Shown: positions 55,504-64,000 of the stretch, piece after piece
Numbering within the stretch: the first letter of the stretch is position 1
Layout: every line of letters starts with the position of its first letter
Assembly (NCBI GenBank): GCA_023055425.1
Contig: JALGPY010000001.1
Span: forward strand, 31,423,001-31,487,000
Source: Linanthus parryae
Taxonomy: Eukaryota; Streptophyta; Magnoliopsida; Ericales; Polemoniaceae
DNA length: 64,000 bases
Direction of reading: 5' to 3'
Notes under the pieces: model-generated
The model's input: only the letters and a program-made list of their open reading frames with translations
Told to the model about the DNA's origin: nothing
Database searches by the model: none
Translations under genes and position numbers: made by a program

Positions 55504-56400
55504 CTCCATAAGGATGGTTTACTAGACTCATTTGATTTTGAATCATATGAGACATGTGAGGCTTGTTTATTGGGAAAAATGACAAAGTCCCCTTTCAATA
55601 AGAAAGGTGAGAGGACTAGTGAGCAATTGGCGCTCATACATACCGATGATTACAGTAGATATGGATTTGTGTACCTTATGAGGGCAAAATCTGAATCCTT
55701 TGAAGTGTTCAAAGAATTCAAGAATGAAGTAGAGAAGCAACTTGGCAAAAGTATCAAGGCTCTACGATCGGATCGCGGAGGATAATACTTGAGCCAAGAG
55801 TTTGACGACTATCTTAGAGAGTGTGGGATCGTGTCCCAACTCACTCCACCCGGAACGCCACAATGGAATGGCGTGTCCGAGAGGAGGAATCGAACCCTAT
55901 TGGATATGGTTCGATCTATGATGTGTCAAACCGATCTTCCATTATCATTTTGGGGCTACGCTCTATTAAGTGCAGCTTTCACCATTAACCGTGTTCCATC
56001 TAAATCAGTCATGAAGACACCATATGAGATGTGGAGTGGGAGGCGTCCCACACTGTCGTTCATGAGGATTTGGGGCTGCGATGTCTATGTAAAACGTTTA
56101 CAATCAGACAAGCTAGGGCCTAAATCGGATAAGTGTAAATTTGTGGGGTACCCTAAGGAAACTAAGGGATACTACTTCTACAATCCAACCGAGAACAAAG
56201 TGTTTGTTGCTCGGACCGGCGTGTTTCTAGAAAGAGAATTTGTCTCTAAAGAAGCAAGTGGGAGGAATGTAGAACTTGAAGAAGTTCAAGAACCACAAAT
56301 CACTGAACCGATTATGGAACATGAACAGGAATCACAAGCAGTTGTGGAGCCACCTGTTCAGGTAACACAAGAGCTTCGTAGATCTAGTAGAGTGCGCCAG
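55504..56400 (+). pseudogene. Integrase of element D (deletion and stop)
   Basis: After the stop the pre-integrase zinc site continues (CEACLLGKMTKSPFNKKGER). The integrase core jumps from LALIHTD directly to DYSRYGFVYLM. About 20-25 residues normally between two such Thr-Asp sites are missing, at a GATGAT junction near 55645. The second catalytic region reads ALRSDRGG and then TAA (55783-55785) in place of Glu. The third has PQWNGVSERRNRTL. The enzyme cannot work. Confidence 0.85.
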
Positions 56401-58025
56401 GAACCCGAGAGGTATGGACTTCTCGTAACCGATTCCGGTGACACGATGCTCATAGATGATGAGCCTACTACCTATGAGGAGGCCATGAATGGCCCAGACT
56501 CTCAGAAGTGGCTGGAAGCCATGAGATCCGAGATGGAATCCATGTATACCAACAAAGTATGGACTTTGGTGGAACCACCTGATGGGGCGCGGCCCATAGG
56601 GTGCAAGTGGGTCTTCAAGAAGAAGATCGACATGGATGGTAATGTGATTACCTATAAGGGCCGATTGGTGGCTAAAGGATTCAGACAGATTCATGGTATT
56701 GACTATGATGAAACCTTTTCACCAGTCGCTATGACCAAATCCATCCGAATCCTACTTGCAATTGCAGCATACTACGACTATGAGATTTGGCAGATGGATG
56801 TCAAAACAGCATTCCTTTATGGGAATCTCCTCGAGGACGTGTATATGATACAGCCGGAGGGTTTTGAGGATCCAAAGCAAGCCAACAAAGTCTGTAAGCT
56901 GCAATGATCCATTTATGGATTGAAGCAAGCTTCTAGGAGTTGGAATCGACGTTTTGATGAAGTGGTCAAAGAGTTTGGCTTCATCAGAAACGAAGATGAG
57001 TCTTGTGTCTACAAGAAGGTTAGTGGGAGCTCTGTAGCTTTTCTGGTCTTGTATGTGGATGACATACTACTCATTGGAACCGACATTCCCATGCTGCAAT
57101 CTGTGAAAGATTGGCTGGGAAAGTGTTTCTCAATGAAGGACTTAGGGGAAGCAGCCTATATACTCGGTATAAAGATCTATAGAGATAGATCTAAAAGGTT
57201 GCTAGGCCTAAGTCAAAGTACATATATTGACAAGGTGTTGAAACGGTTCAACATGCAAGATTCCAAGAAGGGATTCTTGCCCATGTCACATGGAATCACT
57301 CTTTCGAAGAGTGGTTGTCCTTCCAATGGGGTTGAGAAGGAACGCATGAGTAGGATTCCCTATGCCTCGGCCATAGGATCTATCATGTACGCCATGTTAT
57401 GTACTAGACCAGATGTGTCATATGCCTTGAGTATGACAAGCAGATACCAATCCAATCCGGGTGAGAGTCACTGGATTGCTGTCAAGAACATCCTAAAGTA
57501 CTTGAGAAGAACTAAGGATGCTTTCTTGATATTTGGTGGTGAGGAAGAGTTGCGTGTAAGGGGTTACACTGATGCAAGCTTCCAAACCGACAGAGATGAC
57601 TTTAGATCACAATCGGGATATGTGTTTTGCCTGAATGGAGCAGCGGTGAGCTGGAAGAGTTCCAAGCAAGAGACGGTAGCTGATTCTACAACAGAGGCTG
57701 AGTACATTGCTGCAAACGGCGCTGCAAAGGAGGCTGTTTGGATCAGAAAGTTTGTTTCTGAACTTGGTGTGGTCCCTAGCATTGCGGATCCAGTAGAGTT
57801 GTTCTGCGACAACATTGGGGCGATCGCGCAATCAAAGGAACCCAGATCGCACCAGAAGTCCAAGCATGTGCAATTGGAGATATTATCGATAGAGGAGACG
57901 TTCGGATATGCAAGATTCCTACAGATGATAATCTGTCAGACCCGCTTACGAAGCCTCTCACGCAGTGGAAGCATGAAGGGCACACTAGGAGTATGGGCAT
58001 ACGAGATGCGCCAGATTGGCTCTAG
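56401..58025 (+). pseudogene. Reverse transcriptase and RNase H of element D
   Basis: RT motifs are PIGCKWVFKKKIDMDGNVIT, QMDVKTAFLYGNLLEDVYM, then a TGA at 56905-56907 in an Arg codon position, SIYGLKQASRSWNRRFDEV and LYVDDILLIGTD. RNase H shows GYTDASFQTDRDDFRSQSGY, STTEAEYIAANGAAKEAVW and LFCDNIGAI. Near 57870 a small deletion shifts the frame. In the new frame the usual ending (ICKIPTDDNLSDPLTKPLT) is complete and stops at 58025. Confidence 0.9.
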
Positions 58026-58039
58026 TGCAAGTGGGAGAC
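58026..58039 (+). other. Polypurine tract of element D
   Basis: AAGTGGGAGACT-type purine run (GCAAGTGGGAGAC) directly before the 3' LTR. It primes plus-strand DNA synthesis. Confidence 0.8.
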
Positions 58040-59471
58040 TGTTGGAATAGATTCCCTAGAGGCAATCTAGTTTAGTATGAATTTGTATATGGCTAGAAAA
58101 TTCATTTATTATTTATTGGATATTTAATATAATGAAGTCCTTAGATTTACAATTGTGTTGTTTATCTTAAATATCCCTAGTCAAGTATAAAGATTAATGG
58201 GACAATCATCTATAGACTAGTATGGGGTTGGATTGATATGGAGATATCACGATCCAACACATAGGTGTGCATTACGGAATGTTGCACTGGATTGACCCAT
58301 CTCCGAGAAGGCTACATACATGTTATGTTGAGTCACAAGTGCTTCTCGCGGTGCAATGGTATTGTCATCCTTAGACTTGAAGTCACTAGATATTCTAGTT
58401 GTGGATCATTGTGATCTTGGTAGCGTTAAACGCTACACCGTGACTGGGTAGTTATAAAGGCGTGTACTGGATACAATGAGAAGCAAGCTTAGAGATCGTA
58501 GTGGACGTAGAGAGGATTTGCCCCTCCCACATAACGGGAGCAAATATCCTAGGCCACTCGAGGGATAGTGCTTATAGAATGTCTGGCCAGACTCAAATAA
58601 ATCAATATAGGATATTGATGTTATTTGCACGAATAAGGCTATTCCCATAGATCGAGAAACTATGGATTGGATATACGAGTGTGACTTGTATGTCTCGTGT
58701 CCAATCCGGATATGGAGGCAAAGGGATGAGACAATTACTTGTACAAAGGTTGTCAAGATGACTATTCTATTAGTTGGCTAGAATGGATGTTTTGCTAGAA
58801 ACCGCTCCATATTAGCAAATAGTTGCTACCAACTAGATAGAACCTATGGGGTCACACGCTATATAGAGTTGAACTAGATTTGGGTATTAATTAATTGGAT
58901 TAATTAATTATAAGGATTACTTTGCAAAACCTTGCAAACTTAGTAGGGACTAATTTGCAAGGAAGGGACTAAATTGAATTCTAGTTGGACTAGAATAAGT
59001 CCTTTAGGTAGTTAACAAGGAGTTGTTGGACTATATAAAGGACCCTCCTTCCTTCCTTCCTCATAACTTATGCTCATTAGTGAACATAACAAGAGTGGGA
59101 GAGAACAAAAGGAGAGAGAGCAAGCAACAAGGAGGCCGACCCGACCCCCTTGCCGCCGCCCTCACCCCGTCGGCCAAAAAGAGGGCCGAAGCCCCTCTTT
59201 TGTCTCGTTTTGCGTGATTCCTTCATCCTCTTCCTAATCCGGGATAGCACCAAGGAGTTTGGGAGATCTAGGATCAACTCTAGGCGTGGATCAACTATAG
59301 AGAACGTGACATTATTCGCGTTTGAAGTCATCAAGGAGAACCCAAAGGTGTTTTTATGATTTCTTACCTTTACTATCGTTATGCATCTAGACTTGTGATC
59401 CTTGGAGGGTTTTGCATGGTGATTTGTTTGATTATGCTTCCGTTGCGCGATCCATGAATCAAAACCCTACA
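58040..59471 (+). repeat. 3' LTR of element D
   Basis: It is nearly identical to the 5' LTR. Visible differences include ATGCC/ATTCC near the start, one extra A near 58099, and single changes near 58191, 58256, 58911, 58917, 59077, 59244 and 59352. The TATA box is at 59032-59040. Confidence 0.95.
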
Positions 59472-59476
59472 GAAGG

Positions 59477-59636
59477 CCTCTTAGTAGGCCCCCGTTCTTC
59501 AACACTTTTCTACAAGGCCTCTTGGAGCTGCATATCTTCTTCTTCCTTTTCTTTCCTTTCCCCCTCCTCAGCCATGGTCTTGGATTCAGCATTTTCTTCC
59601 TCCTCATTCATACTGCCTCCCACCTCCTCGTAAGAA
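59477..59636 (-). pseudogene. Antisense gene aORF1 of element A, further exon
   Basis: On the - strand an acceptor TTTGCTATAG precedes GCATCGACGGTTC. The exon reads GIDGSYEEVGGSMNEEEENA and then acidic/basic runs, continuing across the D insertion at GAAGG. It corresponds to the Glu-rich exon of aORF1 in B (EEEEEEVEERE). One stop is present. Confidence 0.55.
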
Positions 59637-59804
59637 CCGTCGATGCCTATAGCAAAGTAAAAAAACCGAGTATCAATATAGAATATTAATATATGTATTT
59701 AAAAAATAATATGTGAAAAATTCAGTGAGAAAAGTCTTGAATTTTCAACATGATAACATACACGTATCCCCCAAACCATTAGGAGTTCAATTAGGATTCT
59801 AATG
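59637..59804. other. AT-rich spacer, probably intron of aORF1 (A) or insertion junction
   Basis: Very AT-rich, no coding potential. The junction between element A and the MULE fragment must lie here or just beyond, but I could not place it. Confidence 0.35.
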
Positions 59805-60105
59805 GTTTCCTACAGAATGTTTATGGCACTTGAGGGCCTTAAAACTGGATTTTTTCGGGGATGTAGGCCTCTGGTTGGCCTCGATGGGTGCCATTCGAAG
59901 GGTCCATATGGTGGGGTGTTATTATCAGTTGTAGGGTTGGATGGGAATAATGGTGTTTACCCGTTTGCAGTTGTTGTGGTTGAGTCTGAATGTAACGCCA
60001 GTTGGAAGTTCATCCTAGAGCACCTTCATACAATTTTGCAAGTCGATCATGTGAATACACATTGGACTTGCATGAGTGATGGACAAAAGGTAGATACTTG
60101 TTCAT
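59805..60105 (+). pseudogene. Mutator-like (MURA) transposase fragment
   Basis: An open segment of ~95 residues has FFRGCRPLVGLDGCHSKGPY, then GGVLLSVVGLDGNNGVYPFA, WKFILEHLHTIL and WTCMSDGQK. This is the start of the MULE transposase core with the first catalytic Asp in GLDGCH. The rest of the catalytic domain is missing on both sides. No terminal inverted repeats were found around it. Confidence 0.85.
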
Positions 60106-60218
60106 AACTCCGTTTTAGGAGTTATTTTATGCCTTTTATTTCTACGTTTTGTGTGCTCAACATGGAGAATTCCTCGTCTTTTGAGTAAATTATGCTACAA
60201 TATGATAATAAGAGTTCA

Positions 60219-61594
60219 TGCGCTTTACTTTTTAAATTCGGGCGTTTCTTTGAATATTTTGAGCTTTTATTGTGATATGATCGCGGGTTGTGTTTTCGTG
60301 TTGTGATTCGCAGGAAAAAAGGGCTTCGAGGATCATGCGGGAGATGGAAACGAGCTTCGGAAGTAAGGAACTTGGAGAAAAAGTCAAAGGAAGCAAGGAA
60401 GAAGTCAAAGGAAAAGTGCAAAAATAGAAGGTTTTCGTACGAAGACAAATGTCGTCGTACGAAGAGAAAAGACTTAGCCAAAATTTGAAGTTCTGAAGAT
60501 CTCTTCCTAAACAGCAATGCAGTATCTACATAAGAAGACCTTCGTACGAACAGGATTTGTCTTCGTACGAAGACTCTTCGTACGAAGAGAAATGTCTTCG
60601 TACGAAGACATCGCTGGAAAACGTAGTTTTGTGCGGGGCTTTTGCGTAGTTTATCTAAACATTGTAATATTTTTATGGAAACGTATTTAAGTGTTTTAGG
60701 TCGAAATTTTAAGTAGTTCCTCACGTTAGAAACATCTTTTGGAGAGCAAGAAGCAATTGCAAGAGCTTAGGAGCTTTGGATCACTCGTTTGGATTCTCAA
60801 ATCTTCCTCTTTCTTATTTTTTGCTATTGAAACTTATGAAACTCGTTGTTTTGAGTATGAATCGTAGTAGCTAAACCCTTTTTACTGGGAATTCTCGTTT
60901 GGTGTAGCTAGGGTTTGATATAAACATAATGTTTTGAGATTGTGATTCATGTTTTAACTTAATCTTTCGTGTTCTTTCATTATTATGGATTGTTTATGGT
61001 TGTGATCTCATTATTTTTGCGAGTAGATAACGTAAAGATAATTTTAATTAACCCTTCACGTGGTAACTCCGTGATAGTTAGTCGGTAAATTGAATAATCC
61101 ATCTAGTCGAATCAATGTTTGGTAACTCGATATTGTTAACTAGGATCGTTAGAGTAGAATTGTGATTCTTAATGCATGCTTAAAAGTAAAATAGACTTGG
61201 TAACTCGGTATATTTTGGTTTTAAGTATAGTTAACTTGCTTGGTAACTCGGTAAGTTTTATATTGCTCGATTAATAGTGAAAGACACGTGGTTTTTTTAC
61301 GAATCAAAACATAAGTTTAGATCAACCTAGTGAACCTAGAGAATTCCTGGTATTTTTCCCCGTATTTGAAAAGTTATAAACTCACTCTTTGTTAATCGTG
61401 AACCATTCCACTCGATTAATTGAAGAATTTTGTCATTTTATTTTAGTAGAATTAGCACTACACAAATCTTTGCGACTTGCCCACATAAGGTTTAAGATAT
61501 TAACTAGTTTAACAAAGTCCCTTGGGTTCGACAACCCGGATTTCCGGATTATTACTGCACGCGGCAACCATACACTTGTGGTTAGAACGTGTCA
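60219..61594 (+). repeat. 5' LTR of Athila element E
   Basis: The end at 61594 (AACGTGTCA) is firm because the primer site follows. The start is less sure. TGCGCTTTAC at 60219 is chosen because CGGGCGTTTCT follows it closely, as in element C. Starts as far left as ~60098 are possible. The LTR holds five or so CTTCGTACGAAG palindromes (60430-60610) and four TGGTAACTC.G repeats (61060-61260). Confidence 0.65.
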
Positions 61595-61600
61595 AGTTTT

Positions 61601-61618
61601 TGGCGCCGTTTTCGGGGA
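61601..61618 (+). other. Primer-binding site of Athila element E
   Basis: TGGCGCCGTTTTCGGGGA, close to the Athila consensus TGGCGCCGTTGCCGGGGA, six bases after the LTR. It is usually assigned to tRNA-Asp. Confidence 0.88.
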
Positions 61619-61731
61619 CTTCGGCTAAATTAATTATAATTCCTAGCCTTAGGGATTTCAATTTATTGTTTATATCTGTTACTCACCGACGTTTTGTGTA
61701 TTTTGTGATTTCAGGTTGATTTGCACGGTGC

Positions 61732-63530
61732 ATGACCCGTTCTAGAGACGAGCCTTTGTATCCAACGTTTGAAAACCCGGAATCCTTATTGAAAGCACAG
61801 CGTAGAGAGAAGAGGAATTCAAGCTCAGTCACCATGGATGATGAAACTAGAGCTGAGTTTGAAAGGATCCGCAAAAGTGTGCAAGATGCGGAAGCAGCTA
61901 GAGCAGCTGCTGTAGAGGAGGCAGCAAATAGAGCACGGGAAACTGAGCAGCTTAGGGCTCAAATGGCTGAGATCCAGGCGACGATTGATCGCATGAACCC
62001 TCCAAATCCACAACAACTCCCTGGTGCGGAGGTAGTTGGCAGAAACAACGGTGGTAATGGGAATAATGGGGGCAATAATCGGAACAATAACGGTCGGAAT
62101 GTGGCAGAGCAAGTCAACAATGCTGAGGAGGATGAGCATCCTTTGGTGGATTACTTCAGAACTACACCGGAGGGGTATCAACCCATTATTTTCAGGCCTC
62201 AGATTAACGCTGCACATTTCGAGATTCTCCAACCATTGATCAACATGGTTAGGGATGAGTGCTTATTCACTGGAGCCCCAAGTGATGATCCACATCAACA
62301 CTTGCTCAATTTCGAGCAGATTACCTCCACTATGTATGATCAGAGAGTTCCACTCGAGACGATAAAGCTCATGCTTTTCCCCTTCTCCTTATCGGGAAAG
62401 GCAAATACATGGCTTATGGAACAGCAGGCAGCATAGTACATGGGCAGATTGTAGCAGAGAATTTCTCAGGAAGTATCTTCCACCATACAAGGTTGCTCAA
62501 CGGATGGCTTATATAACGAAATTTACACAGCAGGAAGATGATTCTCTGGGAGACACGTGGAGAAAGTTCAACCAGCTCCTTCGCAGATGCCCTACTCACG
62601 GAGAGCCATGGTACAAACTTCTGCACTATTTTTATAATTCCTTATACAGAGAGACTGCAAGTGAACCGGACATGATGGCTCAAGGCAATCTTATGGGACT
62701 GGGATTAAAGAGATGTCGGGATCTGCTGAATAATGTAGAAAAACGTGAATCCACGAGGTCTGAGACTCGTAGAAACACAAAATCAGATGGGGCGTTGGTT
62801 AGTAAGATTGAGTCCATGGTGGAACAGAAATTTGAACATCAGATGGCAGTGATGACTTCGGCTTTCAGTAATCTAAATCCATCGGCACAGGTGAAGTCAG
62901 TGGGAGAGATGGTTGCAGATGCAAATCAGGGATATGGGGATGGTATTGAAGACGTGAACTACATGGCTCAACCAAGACAGCAGGAATGGCCAAACACCTA
63001 TCATTCCAACAATCGCAATCACCCCAACTTCAGCTATGCCAATCCAAATTGTGGATTATATGCACCAGGTCAAAGGACAAACGTTCCATACCAAGCTCAG
63101 AGAAAGGTTCCACAACAGCAACCCCACCCCCAGAAGAACAGGATACAAACGCGTTGTTGAGGAAATTGTTAGCTAGCAATGATAAAATTGAGAGCAAGAT
63201 TGTCGCGATAGAAGCCACGATGAAGAGCCATGAAACACAAATTGGCCAGATAGCCAATCAAAATACTCGACTTCCACCGGGTATGCTACATTCTAACACA
63301 ATCCCTCCACCTGAGCAATTGAAGGCTATCACTACTCGCAGTGGGACCACCACTAAGGATCCTCCATATCCTACCCACGCGCGAGCCGAGGCGACTAAGG
63401 CCACAGAAAAAGCATTAGATGAAGAAATCCCCGTGCCTACCGTGAGTCTCCAATCAAAGGACACGAGTAGGAAGTCGGAGGAAAACCTAAGCCAAAGGAA
63501 GAGTATAGTGTGCGTTTGCCTTACCCCCAG
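61732..63530 (+). pseudogene. gag of Athila element E (broken)
   Basis: ATG at 61732 (MTRSRDEPLYPTFENPESLL) starts a frame with a coiled coil (RAAAVEEAANRARETEQL) and an Asn/Gly-rich linker. The gag core follows (PQINAAHFEILQPLINMV, LLNFEQITSTMYDQRVP, FPFSLSGKANTWLMEQQAA). A frameshift near 62430 leads to the second part (TWRKFNQLLRRCPTHGEPWY, MGLGLKRCRDLLNNVEKRE). A second shift near 63130 leads to the C-terminal part (MKSHETQIGQIANQNTRLPP, AITTRSGTTTKDPPYPTHAR). Confidence 0.88.
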
Positions 63531-63531
63531 A

Positions 63532-64000
63532 GATTGAAGAGTCAAGAGGCAAGAAGTTTGCGGATATCTTCAAGAAGTTACACATCAATATCCCCTTTTT
63601 TGAAGCAATTTCACAAATGCCTAAATACGCAAAATTTCTCAAGGACCTACTTTATAATAGGAGGCGCATGGATGATTTTGAGACCGTGACTCTGAATGAG
63701 GAGTGTAACGCTGTGGTGCAAAAAGTGTTACCCAAGAAGATGAAAGATCCGGGTGGTTTCATTATTCATGTGACATTGGGAGATGCGTTCCATGGTAGAG
63801 CATTATGTGATCTTGGCGCAAGTATCAATTTGATGCCCACATCAGTATTTGAGCAACTTGGTGTAGGGGATCCAAAACCTACTCGTATGTGCTTACAGAT
63901 GGCTGACCGTACTATTAAACGACCACGGGGTGTTTTGGAGGATGTGCTTGTGAGAGTCGAAGGACACATCTTCCCTTCAGATTTTGTAATCCTAGAAATG
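63532..64000 (+). pseudogene. Athila-type protease of element E, cut by window end
   Basis: In the third frame the sequence reads KKFADIFKKLHINIPFFEAI, then ALCDLGASINLMPTSVFEQL and VLEDVLVRVEGHIFPSDF. The Asp-Leu-Gly loop is the same as in element C. It is open to the last base of the window. Confidence 0.88.

Larger units (their letters stand above)
51040..59471 (+). mobile_element. Young Ty1/copia element 'D' (Angela/Tork-like)
   Basis: TG...CA LTRs of 1431 and 1432 bp are flanked by GAAGG (51035-51039 and 59472-59476). They have an iMet-type primer site and a polypurine tract next to the LTRs. The LTRs differ by about eight substitutions and one indel. The order gag, protease, integrase, RT, RNase H is that of copia. 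The gag (LEKDKLSGTNFLDWYRNLRI) resembles the Angela/Tork side of the superfamily. The lineage name is from memory. The polyprotein frame carries several stops and a deletion. Confidence 0.93.
11265..64000 (+). mobile_element. Tat-type Ty3/gypsy retrotransposon 'A' (host of the nest)
   Basis: Pieces of one + strand element are scattered across the rest of the window. They are the 5' LTR (11265-11402 and 15236-15702), primer-binding site, gag, protease, the split pol (to 18692, then from 33031 to 36217), hairpin repeats (41709-42061), antisense ORF 2 (42774-42268) and antisense ORF 1 fragments (44840-43656, 51039-50049, 59636-59477). Later insertions account for the gaps, with target-site duplications at four of them. 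The PMD part of the antisense gene and the 3' LTR are not seen and should lie beyond 64000. Five bases before the LTR read AATGG, the predicted duplication to look for at the far end. Confidence 0.8.
60219..64000 (+). mobile_element. Athila element 'E' (truncated by the window end)
   Basis: An LTR, an Athila-type primer site, gag and the start of protease follow in order on the + strand. The element continues past 64000. It shares LTR landmarks with element C but is a different family. Confidence 0.85.

Noticed and set aside
60122..60724. A 200-codon open frame on the - strand with repeated FVRR
   Set aside because: It lies in the Athila E LTR, and its repeats come from the CTTCGTACGAAG palindromes. 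There is no protein-like pattern beyond that.

Overview
The window is plant nuclear DNA made almost entirely of nested transposable elements. The evidence is the set of plant-specific lineages present: Ty3/gypsy chromovirus, Tat and Athila, Ty1/copia of SIRE/Maximus type and of Angela/Tork type, a CACTA element and a Mutator-like fragment. I see no convincing single-copy host gene, rRNA gene, tRNA gene or CRISPR array. Species is not determinable, but it is a flowering plant with a repeat-rich genome.

Layout, left to right. 1-4285: 3' half of a Tekay/Del-type chromovirus, + strand, with a 2.3 kb LTR. 4286-8912: purine-rich non-coding DNA, then a second, diverged chromovirus-type LTR that lacks its start. 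8920-10201: a 1.3 kb DNA transposon with ~160 bp terminal inverted repeats. 10203-11158: a deleted chromovirus remnant, - strand. From 11265 to beyond the right edge lies one large host element, Tat-type Ty3/gypsy 'A' (+ strand), into which nearly everything else has jumped. A CACTA element (11403-15232, TSD ACG) sits in its 5' LTR. A second Tat element, 'B' (- strand, 18693-33030, TSD CCAGG), splits its pol. A gag-protease-only Athila element, 'C' (- strand, 36423-41597, TSD CATAT), sits downstream of pol. A SIRE-type copia 'F' (- strand, about 44875-50048) and a young copia 'D' (+ strand, 51040-59471, TSD GAAGG) sit inside its antisense gene. A MULE transposase fragment (59805-60105) and an Athila element 'E' (+ strand, 60219 to the edge) follow. 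The right end of A is outside the window.

The most interesting system is the cargo shared by the Tat elements A and B. Between pol and the 3' LTR both carry, on the strand opposite to gag-pol, a multi-exon gene (aORF1). In B it encodes a plant-mobile-domain (PMD)-like protein with a coiled-coil C-terminus. Both also carry a second small antisense gene (aORF2) with its own TATA box. Next to these genes are tandem arrays of short hairpins (CTATCT/AGATAG stems), some with compensated stem changes. aORF1 keeps apparent GT-AG introns, which is possible because the antisense introns are invisible to splicing of the sense genomic RNA.

All gag-pol genes here are broken by stops, frameshifts or deletions. 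Element D has nearly identical LTRs yet several lesions, so it was probably already defective when it was mobilised. Coordinates of element ends rest on TG...CA termini, target-site duplications and alignment by eye. Splice sites and domain names are inferred from sequence patterns without database searches.
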